64,000 nucleotides of DNA, from contig CM052354.1 of NCBI GenBank assembly GCA_028551475.1, positions 22,157,258 to 22,221,257 of the forward strand, read 5' to 3'. Positions 12,024-23,962 of this stretch are shown here, piece after piece. The stretch's first letter is position 1. Every line of letters starts with the position of its first letter. The position numbers and the translations under genes were made by a program. Under the pieces are notes generated by a model. That model did no database searches, had not been told where the DNA came from, and saw only the letters and a list, made by a program, of their open reading frames with translations. The DNA is from Casuarina equisetifolia. Lineage: Eukaryota; Streptophyta; Magnoliopsida; Fagales; Casuarinaceae.

Positions 12024-13261
12024 TGTTCGGTGAAATCTAAATGCAAGTGAACATGTCGAACAAGTAATATAATAATAAGAAAGATATCGTCCCACAGAGA
12101 TTGGTGATTACTAGACCAACTAATTACTAACGGTGAATAACTCCTAGAATTTATCTAGCAAACCAAATTGATGGATGATAGATTAACTAACTAAGTCTAA
12201 GAAAACTTAATAAAAGAAATATGTTAGAGCATATGACTTCACCATAATTACTAGGTACTAATATTGATTATTTAGGCTTGCAAGAGAGATAATATCTATG
12301 TGATGGCGGAATTTCCTAATTTATTTACTATCCTATGTCTAGGTATAGCAAACCTACTTAGTTCATTAATTTACTATATCTCTATATGTGAATTGAAACA
12401 AACCAAATGCATTAGGATCTATGAATATTCCTAGTTTACACTAAAAGCCACACAAACAATATGGTATATGTCTATCCATATTTAATTTATGGTTACATAT
12501 TACAAGAAGCAACTGCATGCTATTTCCTGTCGGTCTTTAACATGCAAATCAAGTCATCTAAGTGGTAGCTAATCACCTAAAAGCATTAAACTCCGTAATA
12601 TGTAACTTCACATAAATAAAATATCTTGCAAAACATAATAATCATAAGATTCATACCATCATAATTAGGTTACATCGTAGCTCTAACAAAAATAAACTAA
12701 AACATAAAGAAATAATGAGGAAGAATGGTAATAAGAAATAAAGAAGGCATCTTGAATCCAAGAACAAGAAGTCTGTCACCCATTTTGTCTTCTCTTCAAG
12801 AAAACCTTGAATTCTTGGCTTCTTTCTTGAGTTGTGCTCAATTTCCTCCTCTTTTATATAGGGTATGGGATCTAGAACTTTCTCCTTATCCTAATAGCAT
12901 TGGGTTTTGGATTCCCAATACAATTGGGTTTTAGACTTCTATATTAATTAGGCTTTGGACTCCTAATAGGACTAGGTTTTCTAATTATTTAAAAAACCAA
13001 TAACAATAAAAATCTAATAACAATTATCCAAAGCCCAAGCCCATGCCCATCTTGATTTCCTTCACCTTGATAATTTGACCATCTTCTGCCATATAATAAG
13101 TACCAGGTTCTCCATGCTTGTTCTTTTTCTTCATGCCTCCTTATGCTACATAAACAAGACAAATTTAAGTAAATAAAGAGGAATTCAAATATTTTCTCAC
13201 AAACATTAGAGAATTTATTATTTAAATTAGGTAAAATAACTCTATAAAAATAGAGTTATCA
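12024..13261 (-). repeat. Gypsy 5' LTR, full length (1238 bp)
   Basis: On the minus strand it begins TGATAACTC and ends GAACA (canonical TG...CA). The extreme 5' end contains a nine-base inverted repeat, ATAACTCTA and TAGAGTTAT, around a short T-rich loop. A TATATAAA-like box reads on the minus strand near 12855-12865. The flank is GTCTT at 13262. Confidence 0.88.
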
Positions 13262-13934
13262 GTCTTCACCATTACTAGAAGTTTGAAAATAAGAAACAAA
13301 GAAAATAATCTATGAAGCATCTCATACTACTCATTCTAGCTCATCCAAACCTACGATTTTGATCTTCATTGGGTGATTAACTTCTAAGCTCATTACTTGC
13401 TTATTAGAGAATCAATTTTGCTTCATTATACTCTATTATTGAAGTTGATTTTCTGCAAGTAGACTCTACTAGGATTTGAATGAATTTAGGGCTTTGATCC
13501 ATAGACTTTGTATTAAGTCTCTAGCAGTTGTTTAAACCTTCTAAACTTGTATTGCATATCTTACAAAAGCTTAGTTTGAAATTTGTAATAAGCTTAATAA
13601 CTTTGACTTGTTGACATGTGTTGAGACACACATTGTAATTGTAATTCTTGGTGTAAGGATTGTTTGACTCCTTGAGAAGGAGTTGGAAAGTGTAAGAGAA
13701 AGTTTCTCTTAGCTTTGTAGTAAAGTAGACTTCAATCGGTTGTGTTGAAGGAGAAGGGCCGAACTATCGTATAAATTGGTGTCTCATCTTCCTTGTGTTT
13801 GATTAGCTTGGTGATTAAACTTTATATCTTTCAATGCCATATTTTATTGCATAAAACGTAATTGAACATAAATAGAAGTGATTTTTGAAAGAGAAACCTA
13901 ATTCACTCCCCCTCTTAGGTTGCTATAGGATCCA
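13262..13934 (+). mobile_element. Right part of the older LTR-like sequence, probable LTR 3' end
   Basis: It begins with the second GTCTT and continues the sequence broken at 7853. Near the end it shows AATTCACTCCCCCTCTTAGG and then TTGCTATAGGATCCA, a pattern I recognise from the 3' ends of plant copia (SIRE/Maximus-like) LTRs. After 13934 the sequence joins DNA shared with the other ABCC units (compare 24765). No left terminus with a matching target duplication could be found near 7149, so the element may itself be rearranged. Confidence 0.5.
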
Positions 13935-15391
13935 ATAACCGTACAACCATAATTTTTGTCATTGTCAAGAACATGCTAGTCATTGATTGACTTAATCAAG
14001 GTTAGTTACCTAGTTCTTAAAATTGGAATTTGACCACATAGTGTACTTTGCCATAAGCTGGGCAAAAGAGGATGACTTATTTTCCAACAATCTTGATGGG
14101 AAATCATTCTCCTTTATAAGCCCTGTAACAAGATTTTTTAGGAAGTCAACTCAACAAAAGGTTTATAATGGAAGCATTCTAACAAAAAAAATGCTTGAAC
14201 CATACCTATATCACTAACCGTTATTTAGAAGCATAACCATATTACTATCAAACACAAAAGTTACAAGATGTGCAATGGTAATGATAGTACAATGGGAAAA
14301 ATGATGCCGAAGTGTTCGCTGAATCAAATTATCGGTAACTATATCAACGGATGCAGTAGCTTCATCAAGCACTAAAACCTTACTTTTCTTGAGAAGCACA
14401 TGACCAAGGCATACTAATTGCCTTTGACCTATACTCCAATTTTCTCCATTCTCACTGCTGCAACACCTATATAGGTATTGGTAATGAATTTCCCTATGAC
14501 TTTGGGATATTTTATGTGAACGCTATATAGTGAAGTTGAAAAGACAAACCTAAAAAATCAAGCTTTCCTTCCTTCTTCCTAACTTCATCCCTAAGTTGGC
14601 ACTTGTCTAAAGCCTAAACAATTCGAACCAACTTATTAAAATGTTAAACAAATAAAGTAAAATAAGCATGTACTTCCCATTGACTAGAAATCTTGAAAAC
14701 CATTGCAAGTTTGATTTTTCGAGTAAGAAAATTATTTTAAGTGGCAAAGAAAGAAACCAACCCACCTCCAAAATTTGTTCATCTGTATATTCTTCAAGTG
14801 GATCCTAGTTGCTTCGTACCGTCCCTTCAAACATGGTTGGATCCTGAGGAATAATGCTTAGTCTAGACCGCAAATCATGCAGTCCAATCGAGCAGATGTC
14901 AATGCCATCTATCATTATTCGACCGGCAGCAAGTTCAACAATCCGAAAGAGTGCTTGTATTAAAGTTGATTTCCCACCACCGGTTCTCCCCACAATACTA
15001 GTTTTCTTTCCTCCAGGGAATGTACAAGTGAGACCACGCAATACAAGAGGCATGTACGTGGCATAGCGTATCTAAAATGCACCCATTACCATTAATTATG
15101 AGCAGGCTCGTATAGAATATGCCTTTTCGGCAGTAGTTAACAACTAAGAACTTAAAGTACCTGCAAATCATGACTATTAACTTCCTCATGTGATGGCCAA
15201 GAATTATCAGACTGGTTTTTTCCTATCACAAGTGGTGGCTCACTTGGTATACAAGTGTATTGAAACATTCTCTCAACTGATATTATTTTGTTCTCCAATT
15301 GACAAATACCCCATATTAAGTTGGCCTACAATGTGTTTAGATTGAGTCCATATGTCACAGCTAAGCCTACAAGGCCTTAAGAGAGAAAGGA

Positions 15392-15394
<3 letters not shown>

Positions 15395-15424
<30 letters not shown>
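15395..15424. repeat. (AG)n microsatellite in ABCC copy 1 intron 5
   Basis: A run of AG dinucleotides lies just upstream (minus-strand sense) of exon 6. Read in the gene's sense it is a CT tract near the splice acceptor. Confidence 0.9.
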
Positions 15425-15427
<3 letters not shown>

Positions 15428-16103
15428 AATTAGAAAAATGTAAATTAGTGTTATTTTACAATTTAAACGTGATGAAGGAGATAACAAATGTGACTGAAGC
15501 TAAAATGCCCAATCGCAAGCTCAACCATCCTGTTGCACCATAAATATGGAACTTTGGCCTAATATATGCATTTCTTAGTACCATGTTTCTGTAGCTAAAT
15601 TGTGATGCTTCATCAAAGCTTCAGATAGTTGTTGAGCCTGACAGTGTTTCAACAAAATGTTGTATCACTGGGGCTTTGCCCACTCCAGCTAATCTTCCTA
15701 GTTCTCGTGCCATAGAAATGTAATATTGCTGCACAATATAAGATTGTAAGGAAACCTTGCACCACATAATAGATTTTATTAATGGCAGTTAGGTTTGATG
15801 GGTGATGATTATTAGCAGCTCTTTACATAGTTATAACCAGAAATTCTCGAGTCCCAAAGGGGATAGCAAAATAGAGACATGATTTTCCAACTTGTCAAAA
15901 ACTACCTTTAATAGTTTTATGTAATGAACATATTTAGTATATAATTTATATCACAGACATGCCATTCGATTAATCCATGTTTCAGCATAGCATGTAAGAT
16001 AAGATTCACAAGAAGTCAAATACCATACCTTATACCAGATACAGATTCCAATTACTGGGATGAAAACGATGAAAACTTGCCATGCAACCTGGGACATCAC
16101 TGC

Positions 16104-16630
16104 TATTAAAACCCACACCATCGTGCCACGTACACATGGCCACGGCAGCACCTCTCGCTACCAGAATACAACATGTGGCTGCACTAACCACGTTAGCCCT
16201 GCATCGCAAACATTGCAACCATCGCGATTCTTCAGCGCCGCGCCATCTCCCTCACCAAAAAATTCAAGACGCTCCAAATGCATCTGGCCAGAATTTAGTC
16301 ACCGAAAAAGCTTCCTTTTCAAGCACAGAGACAATCGATCATCACCACAATGCAAGATTAGGAAATCAGATCAAGTCACCAATCACGGCAATACTGAGTT
16401 TAGGAAAAATCCCAAAATCGTCAAGATCTCCTTTAATCCGAATTCATTTCGCAGATATGTAACTTGAATATAATTGTTTTACTATTGCTCTTTCCTTTTA
16501 TTTGTATCTCTATAAATTAGAATCCTTTGTACAGTTTATATTATCGAAATTAAATTATCTATTACGTTATTGTGTTCTTGTGATATTCTTGAGAAAAACA
16601 AGAAATAATCCAATTCTTGTTTTTTCAATT
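16104..16630 (+). repeat. Copia 2 5' LTR (527 bp), non-canonical ends TATT...AATT
   Basis: The LTR starts TATTAAAACCCAC and ends TTTTTTCAATT. The same boundaries recur in the 3' LTR (20809-21337). Neither terminus is TG or CA. It has a GC-rich 5' half with incidental open frames and an AT-rich 3' half. Confidence 0.9.
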
Positions 16631-16643
16631 TGGTATCCAGAGC
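16631..16643 (+). other. Copia 2 primer-binding site
   Basis: TGGTATCCAGAGC immediately follows the 5' LTR and is one inserted base away from the standard initiator-Met site TGGTATCAGAGC. Confidence 0.85.
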
Positions 16644-16687
16644 ATTCAGCCACCGCCAAATCAATCCTAACTCAATTTTTTTTTTCG

Positions 16688-19600
16688 ATGGCCTTTACAC
16701 AAAATGATTTCGTTCCCACCCAATCCGCTGTACCTATTCAATCCAGCAATATCACCATTTCGACCTTCTCTGTCAAACTCGAAGGCCCCAATTATTTAGT
16801 GTGGAAAGCATGAATTCTCCCCTATCTCTGAGCCACCGAATTGCTACCTTTTGTGGACGGATCTCTTGTCCAACTCGTGAAATTCACTACCACTACCGAC
16901 GATGAAGGCTCCATCATTCAGGTTTCCAATCCAAAATACTTCGAGTGGTTGAAACACGACTAAACTGCACTTGGATTGCTACTCAATACCTGCTTTGACG
17001 CAATCGTCAGTCAATTGACGAAACAGGAGACATTTTTTGATGTTTGGAGGGCTCTCGTGGCAGAATTCACCATTTAAAGTAGTGCTCGGGCTTCCAGCCT
17101 TCGTCTACATCTTCAGGCGATCACCAATGGACACCGATCGGTCTCTGAGTTCCTTCAGGAGATCAATTCTCTCGTCGATGAACTCGATGGTGTGGGTGAG
17201 GTTATTTTTGACAATGAATACCTCACCCACCTATTCAGGGGACTCGAAGCCCCCTACGCATCTCTCGCCACGACCATTTCAGTCCACACTAGGATGTCCG
17301 GCCTCACTAGAGAAGACTTACGGGGTCTTCTTCTCACCTAGGAGGCTCAGTTGGAACTGGCGGAGCAGTCTCGCTCATTGCTGGTAGCTTTCTCCATGGC
17401 CCAAAATCCGCCGGCTCGTCCTCGGGTCATGGTTCAGACCCACACCTGCACATAGATCTAGCGTTGCATTACCCCTATCGGCGATGCTTCTTCCTTCCCT
17501 CCACCTATTGGAGGTCGCTTCCAAACTAATGGCGACAATCGCCACCGTCCACGGTGCCAGATATGCCGCCGTACTAGACACTAGGCTACCACTTGTCGGG
17601 CCTGCTACACCCAGCCTACCCAGAATGCTAGCCTAACTCACCAGGCCTTGAGTCTAGCCCAATCCATGCCCAACAGGTCCTATGGGGCCCCTTCTACTCC
17701 CTCTTCAGACGCCCACTTTGAAGTGGAATGGTACCCCGATTCTGGGGCCACCAATCACATGACGCCCGAGCCCATGGGCCTCGATCAATTGCTGTCCTAC
17801 CAAGGTGAAAATGAAGTCACCATAGGTGATGGAATGGACCTCCCCATCACCCATACCGGTAATTTTCCTAACCCTATGAATTTAAATATTTCCAATGTTT
17901 TAGTTGTTTTGAAAATTTCAAAAAATTTACTTTCGATCTCATAATTTACTAGGGATAATAACTGTGCATTTATTTTTTACCCTAACTTTTGTGTGGTTCA
18001 ACATCCCACTACAGGCCGAACTCTTCTACAAGGTCCATTTAGACATGGACTTTACCACCTTCAACCAAATAAAATGGTGCACGGGCCCTCTGCATTTAAT
18101 ATTAATTTCAATATGTTTGCAAAATGGCATCAACGTCTAGGGCATGCTTCTTTCCCTATTGTATCCAAAGTATTCCAAAATAATAAAATAAAGCTTGAAA
18201 GCTCTTTTTGTCAATTATGTGATGCTTGCCAAATTAGCAAAAGCAAGAAACATCCACATCCGCCAACACATAGTATCTCTCAGGGACCACTTGAACTTCC
18301 CCATTATTATCCAATTCTAGAAACAAATATTATATTGCATTTATTGACGATTATTCCAAATTCATGTGGATCTATACCTTTCAATCACGGACTCGATTTT
18401 TATCAATTTTTGAAAAATTTTGTTTACTTATGGAAAATCAATGCAATTCCAAAATAAAATCAATACAATGTGATAAAGCCTTGGAGTTCACATCTTGAGA
18501 TTTTACAAATCTCCTATCCAACCTGGGCATTTTCCAACGCTTATCTAGTCCTTACGCTCTATTTCAAAATGGATCCACCGAGAGTAAACATCGACATATT
18601 GTTGAAATAGGCCTTTCTCTACTCAATCAGGCCCATGTTCCTTTTTGTTATTGGGATCTTGCATTTGAAATTGCGGTCCATATCATTAATAAGCTTCCAA
18701 GCCCTATCATTCAAAATCAATCTCCATGGGATTTAATTTTCCATTAACCCCCTTCTATCCTTCACTTACGGGTTTTTGGGTGTCTCGTTTATCCCTATTT
18801 ACGACCATATAATAAACATAAATTACAACCTCGTGCTCGACCATGTGTCTTTATGGGTTATCCTTCAGGCTTCAAAGGATATTGATGCCTATGTCTTCAA
18901 ACAAATAAATATTTTATTGTAGCCGATGAAAATTTTGATGAATCTCAATTTCCATTTAAGAACTTTCTTGCATCTAGGCACTCCCCAAGTGCCTTATTTA
19001 TCCCATTACAAATATCATTACCCAATTAATCTACTCCACAGGTTCCACGCACAGAACCTCTAACATCACTCCCCACGACCTCCTCTAATTCTCTCTCTTC
19101 TGACCATATTTCTCTTCCGATCACATCTTCCCTACCATCTCCTTCTCCTTCTCCCACAACCAACCCTATGACAACTCGGTTAAAAGGTGGGACTATTGCT
19201 AGAAGGACTTTAACTAGGCAATATACATATGCCTTAACTACCACCACTAAGGTTCCTAAGGAACCTTCATGCTTTACAGAGGCTTCTTCCTCTTCTGAAT
19301 GGCGTAAAGCAATGACAGAAGAATATACTACCTCAATTAAGAATCAAACATGGGAACTCGTACCACCTCCTGCGAAGATTATTCCCATTGGTTGTAAATG
19401 GGTCTATAAAATTAAACTTCGCTCTGATGGCACCCTTGAACACTACAAAGCTCGCTTAGTAGCGAAAGGTTTTCATCAACGTCCAGGTATCGACTATACT
19501 GAGACGTTTAGTCCCGTTGCCGAACCCGTTACTATTCAAACTTTTCTCTCAATTGCCTTTAGTAACGGCTAGAACATTCATCAACTTGACGTTAAGAATG

Positions 19601-20800
19601 CATTCTTACATGGTCACCTCGATGAACAAGTCTTTATGAATCAACTTCATGGCTTTAAAGACCCTCATCACCCTCACTATGTTTGTCGCTTAAAACGTTC
19701 CCTCTATGGATTAAAATAGGCTCCACGTGCGTGGAATCAACGCCTTACTCAATTTTTATTAAAAATTGGTTTTTCTCTTTCTCAAGCCGACTCTTCTTTA
19801 TTTTTTCTTCATACTGCCACCTATAGTATTTTTATTCTAGTCTATGTTGACAATATATTATTTACTGGTAGTCCCGATGCTCCTCTCCATTATATTTTGG
19901 AGCAACTTCAACGGGAATTCAATATTAAAGATCTTGGTGATCTTCACTACTTTCTTGGCATAGAGGCTTTACCAACAAAAAATGGTCTTCTTCTTCACCA
20001 AGCCAAATTTGCTCAAGATATTCTTCAACAAGCAAGCATGGGAAATGCCCATGCTACATCTACTCCTTGCACCACTGGTTCTCCCCCATCTATTAATGAT
20101 GGGGAACCATTTCCTGACCCTACTCATTATTGTAGTATAGTCGGTGCTCTTCAATACCTTACACTCACACGTCCAGACATTGCTTATGCTGCCAATACTA
20201 CATGTCAATACATGCATGCTCCTACGACCACTCATTAAACTTTTGTCAAACGCATTCTCTATTTCCTTACGAACACCACTCGTTATGACATACATATTAC
20301 AAAATCTCCTACCACTCACTCAACTCCATGCTTATTCTGATGCCGGCTGGGCTAGTGATTGTGATGATAAAAAATCTACTGGTGGATTTTGTATTTATTT
20401 AGGTTCCAATCTTATTTCTTGGTGTTCTCGCAAACAGAAAACAGTTGTTCAATCAAGCACTAAAGTAGAATTCAAAAGTCTTGCTGATACTGTTGTTGAG
20501 CTCATTTGGATTAAGGCTCTTTTTCGTGATTTTGGCCAAACTACACCTACGTCCCCTACTTTATGGTGTGATAACTTATCGGCTTTATACCTTTCCACCA
20601 ATCCTGTTTTTCATGCTCGCACTAAACATGTGGAAATTGATTTTCATTTTATCTGTGAGTGTATAAAAAATTGTCAATTATATATTCAATTTATTTCTTT
20701 AGTGGATCAACCTACTAATATTTTTACAAAAGGCCTTTCTTTGTCACGTTTTGCTACTCTTCAAACCAAGTTGACGGTTCAATGTGACCCATCTACTTGC
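16688..20800 (+). pseudogene. Copia 2 gag-pol, multiply broken
   Basis: Gag begins at 16688 (MAFTQNDFVPTQ) and hits a stop after VWKA at 16813. The protease motif is PDSGATNHMT near 17735-17765. GAG-pre-integrase lies at about 18080-18250 (WHQRLGHAS). Reverse transcriptase starts near 19300 (WELVPPP...GCKWVYKIK) and spans to about 20240. The catalytic YVDD is YVDN near 19845, losing an essential Asp. RNase H lies at about 20330-20720 (SDAGWASD...STGG). Stops fall at several points, including after FSNG (19570), in YGLK*AP (19719) and at TTH* (20236). No active enzyme is expected. Confidence 0.92.
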
Positions 20801-20808
20801 GCGGGGGG
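20801..20808 (+). other. Copia 2 polypurine tract
   Basis: GCGGGGGG lies directly before the 3' LTR start TATTAAAA, the position of the plus-strand primer. Confidence 0.75.
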
Positions 20809-21337
20809 TATTAAAACCCACACCACCGTGCCACATACACATGGCCACGGCAGCACCTCTCGCTACCAAAATACAACACGTGGCTGCACTAACCACGTCA
20901 GCCCTGCATCACAAACATCGTGACCATCGTGATTCTTTAGCGTTGCGCCGTCTCCCTCACCGAAAACTTCAAGACACTCCAAATGCATCTGGCCGGAATT
21001 CAGTCACCAAAAAAGTTTCCTTTTCAAGCACAAAGACAATCGATCATCACCACAACGCAAGATTAGGAAATCAGATCAAGTCACTAATCACGGCAATACC
21101 GAGTTTGGGAAAAATCCCAAAATCATCCAAGATCTCCTTCAATCCAAATTCATTTCACAAATATGTAACATGAATCTAATTGTTTTACGATTGCTCTTTC
21201 CTTTTATTTGTATCTCTATAAATTAAAATCCTTTGTACAGTTTCTATTATCGAAATCAAATTATCTATTACGTTATTGTGTTCTTGTGATATTCTTGAGA
21301 AAAACAAGAAATAATCCAATTCTTGTTTTTTTCAATT
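20809..21337 (+). repeat. Copia 2 3' LTR (529 bp)
   Basis: It matches the 5' LTR along its whole length with scattered, mostly transition, differences. The right end TTTTTTCAATT abuts the duplicated ACTGC. Confidence 0.92.
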
Positions 21338-21508
21338 ACTGCAATTACTCCAAGCAGCCAGATCGGTGAGAAAGCAACTTCCGCAACTTGATTTGAAATG
21401 TTTAGATCCACTGCACTTTGGTTTGTAGAAGCCTGAAAGAGACCACAGAGCTAACCTGGTAAAATTTTGGTTGTCTGTAGTGTTTACCTTAAAGAATATG
21501 TGTGTGAA

Positions 21509-23270
21509 TGATTCACAATGGCCAACGGCAGCCCTTCATGAACGTCAACCAGACCAACTGCCACTATTGTTTGTCTTATTTCCTAAAAAGTGGAGAAAAG
21601 GATAAATAATAACAATAATAATAATAAAAAAAAAAGAGGAAAGGAATAATCGAACCACATCACTATGCCCTCTCTGCCTCTCCCTATTCATCACATTTCA
21701 ATCCCTCCAAGTTCTAAAGGCCACGCTCAAAATTTTCTCACACCTCTTCTAAATACTTTTAGTAAAATTAGGTGACTTAAGGAATACTTCCTAATCTTAT
21801 TTAAAATTTAAGAAATTTTTAAAAATAAATTTCTAACTTTTTTTTACTTAGAATTCAGTATTTGTTGCAAAGCACTTCTTATAAAATAAATCATTGAATA
21901 TTTATTTTAAAATTGTGTCATATCATTTGACAATATATCTAATCATACACAAAATAATGGACAAAGTTCGGTGGGCGAGGAAAGTGGGAAAAAGAAAAAA
22001 TAAAATAAAATAAAATAAAATGATAGAGAGAGAAAGAGAGAGAGAGAGAGAGAGGAAAGGAATCAATGACAACAAAGAAAGGACGAGTGATGAATAACGC
22101 CAACTAATATATTGGTATTATAGAACATATTTTTATATTATTTTTAACATGTTTTCTTATCCTAATGGTAAAACAATTATGATAATAAAGTCCTATTCCA
22201 ACTAAGAAAATGGAGGTAATTCCTAATCCAACAACTACAAGTGAGTTCATGGGTTAGATTGGCGGATCCAAGTTAAGTGTTTTGAGTTAGGATGCAAACA
22301 CAATAGGTTCTAAGTTCAACATGTTTCTTCGCAAGATTTTTTCCCAAGTTTGTGAATGTTGGTTGTTGATTTAATATGGAATATATTAAAATTTTAATTT
22401 TATCTTTAAAATCAATTCATAAGGAACGAATGTATATCATACTTAAAGATTTTTTTGAATATTATTTAAACAATATAAGACACTTACTATACTATTCTCA
22501 ATAGATTTTTTTTTTCTATGCGTATATTATACTTAATGTTTTCGTCAGTTTGTATTTTCATTACGCTATTGCTATTGGCACTGTATTATTGCTACTATAT
22601 TAGACGATTTTTGTTATAATTGTATGACTAACACCTTGGCAATTTATCAAAACTAGACTATACCATTATCATTATTGCTTTGATAGTCATTTCTCACTAT
22701 TGTCATCAATGCCATGTTATTGCAATTATCTTAAGCATTTTTTGTCATTGTTGTTATCACTAATACCATTTATAGTATACTAGTTCTGGACCTACCTCAT
22801 TACACCGATTACTATCATTATTATATAAGTCCATTATGACCATAAAGAGTCACACATTTGTAGTCAAGATATTTGAGCCAAAGTTGCTTTAGGATTCCAA
22901 TGGGCAAGAAGTAGGCAAGAAAATACACCAATCAAAGACACATAGGCTGAGAAATTTAAGTTCATTCCACGTGGAAATGCCAAAAGATTTTATTGTTTCT
23001 CATTGGTTTTCATCCTTATTCACCCAATATATTCTTCTTTGGTTTAGAGAGCAATGGATGAATGACATATATTCTTACTTAGTCCTACAAGTATGAATTT
23101 GTCCCAAGTGTATCTTGATGTCATTTTTACTCCTAACATGCAAAATTAACTGTTTGACTCACTATTTGTTTAATACTAACAAGTTACACGTCATGTCTAA
23201 TATCATTTTTTATTTTTTTATTTGAATTTTTTTAAAAAAATCAAGATAAATGAGAAATGGCCTAGCTTTT
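21509..23270. repeat. Shared ABCC upstream block, unit 1
   Basis: From GGCCAACGGCAGCCCTTCATG onward this tracks 36905-38560 (unit 2) and 59080-60790 (unit 5), so it belongs to the duplicated unit. It contains A-rich/GA simple repeats at 21997-22055. It also holds a decayed version (about 22840-23200) of the sequence that is an open 166-codon frame in unit 5. In unit 1 it sits directly against intron 3 of copy 1, marking the exon 1-3 deletion. The GC-rich island found at this block's far end in units 2 and 5 is absent. Confidence 0.8.
21997..22055. repeat. (AAAAT)n and (GA)n simple repeats
   Basis: About five AAAAT/AAATA units are followed by a GA run. They are absent from the matching position in unit 2. 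Confidence 0.85.
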
Positions 23271-23755
23271 GTTAAGACCTCCCAAATATCACGGGTTGAA
23301 TTTAGAAACCAAATTTGGGGGATTTGGCACTAGAAAAATCAAAAATTGGCTGAGCACAAACGGATTTGGTTCCATGAGTGGGGAAGTGAGGGCACGTCGC
23401 AAGGCATCGTTGCCTTGCTATTGGCCTCCCTAACCCAATCTCCTAAAGGCACTACTTTAACCTTTCCCAACCCACACCACAACTTGCCTAACCCCTAGAG
23501 GCACTCCTTAACCTCCGTATTCCTTTCCTTTACAACCTCCCTATAAATGAAGTTAAAACCAATAGAATTTTACATTTGAATCATGAGACAAAATATAATA
23601 TAATTCTCTTGACCACTAAAATACACCATAAGTAGGAATCAATACAAGTTATAAACAATGTGTAACAATAAAACTTTGTGAAACCATACCAACAATAAAA
23701 ATGGTAGCAAAGCAAAATTTATAGGATTTAGGTGAAATAAAAAGGTCACACTAAC
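23271..23755. repeat. T block (unit-end repeat), unit 1
   Basis: It carries the words CCTCCCAAATATCACGGG, TTTGGTTCCATGAGTG, CCTATTGGCCTCCCTAACCC-like and TTGAATCATGAGACA, which recur at 40140-40490, 44750-45200, 51660-51850 and 62340-62825. No gene is seen. It always lies between the GC-rich island (when present) and the truncated exon 9. Confidence 0.75.
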
Positions 23756-23962
23756 CATTATTTAGAAGTAGAACCACATCATTGTCAAGGATGGAAGCTA
23801 TACAATGTGCAATGGCGATGATAAGGTAGTGAGAAAAATTGTTGCTTGAGCATTTGTTGAATCAGATTATCAATAATTGTATTGATGGATGCAATAGCCT
23901 CATTAAGCACCAATATCTTTCTTTTTTGGAGAAGCACACAACCCATGCATATTAGCTGCTTT
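23756..23962 (-). pseudogene. Truncated ABCC exon 9 fragment, unit 2
   Basis: The minus strand encodes a decayed NBD2 tail: QLICMGCVLLQKRK, then ILVLNEAIASIN (Walker B/D-loop, catalytic DE changed to NE). It ends at the exon 9 splice-donor position (AATG|GTTAG). The exon start, including the ABC signature SVGQR, is replaced by R repeat sequence. The same truncation point is seen in units 3-6. Confidence 0.85.

Larger units (their letters stand above)
7854..13261 (-). mobile_element. Ty3/gypsy (Athila-like) LTR retrotransposon, internally deleted and rearranged
   Basis: This 5.4-kb element is flanked by GTCTT on both sides. In minus-strand order it has a full 5' LTR (12024-13261), a primer-binding site complementary to a tRNA-Asp-type 3' end (12000-12017), gag with a zinc knuckle, a retropepsin domain, the first residues of reverse transcriptase (to about 9049), and then a rearranged 3' LTR (7854-~8960). 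Most of reverse transcriptase, all of RNase H and integrase, and the polypurine tract are missing, so it is non-autonomous. The gag type and the protease motif CDLGASINLMP fit the Athila-like branch. It is nested in an older LTR-like sequence, so it is the younger of the two. Confidence 0.9.
16104..21337 (+). mobile_element. Ty1/copia retrotransposon 2, complete with two LTRs, in ABCC copy 1 exon 4
   Basis: This 5234-bp element is bounded by the duplicated target ACTGC (16099-16103 and 21338-21342). Removing the element and one ACTGC restores exon 4 as found in copies 2 and 5. It has a 5' LTR, a Met-tRNA-type primer site, gag-protease-integrase-RT-RNase H in copia order, a polypurine tract and a 3' LTR. 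It lies opposite in orientation to the ABCC gene. The reading frame is broken many times, and the LTRs have diverged by several percent, so it is an old insertion. Confidence 0.95.
14010..21432 (-). pseudogene. ABCC (MRP) transporter copy 1: exons 4-10 only, copia inserted in exon 4
   Basis: By alignment to intact copy 5, exon 10 is at 14010-14122, exon 9 at 14218-~14455, exon 8 at 14550-14613, exon 7 at 14766-15071, exon 6 at 15161-15375, exon 5 remnant at ~15490-15728, and exon 4 at 16029-16103 plus 21338-21432. Copia element 2 splits exon 4. Exons 1-3 and the promoter are absent: homology jumps near 21509 from intron 3 to the shared upstream block. Further lesions are a TTG-to-TAG stop in exon 7 (the N-Leu-D after VRSN), a stop in exon 5 at T-I-R-S-F, a ~84-bp deletion removing the exon 5 donor, and a one-base frame change at the exon 9 acceptor. 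The H-loop region is altered (AHLV for AHRI). It cannot encode a transporter. Confidence 0.9.

Noticed and set aside
14854..15066. Plus-strand frames antisense to ABCC exon 7 (also 42430-42642 and 53773-53985)
   Set aside because: Exact antisense shadows of the conserved NBD2 exon, repeated in each copy for that reason.
16060..16467. Overlapping plus-strand open frames of 126-135 codons (and a counterpart at 20784-21173)
   Set aside because: They lie within the copia 2 LTR, in two competing frames. They reflect the GC-rich LTR half, not a gene.
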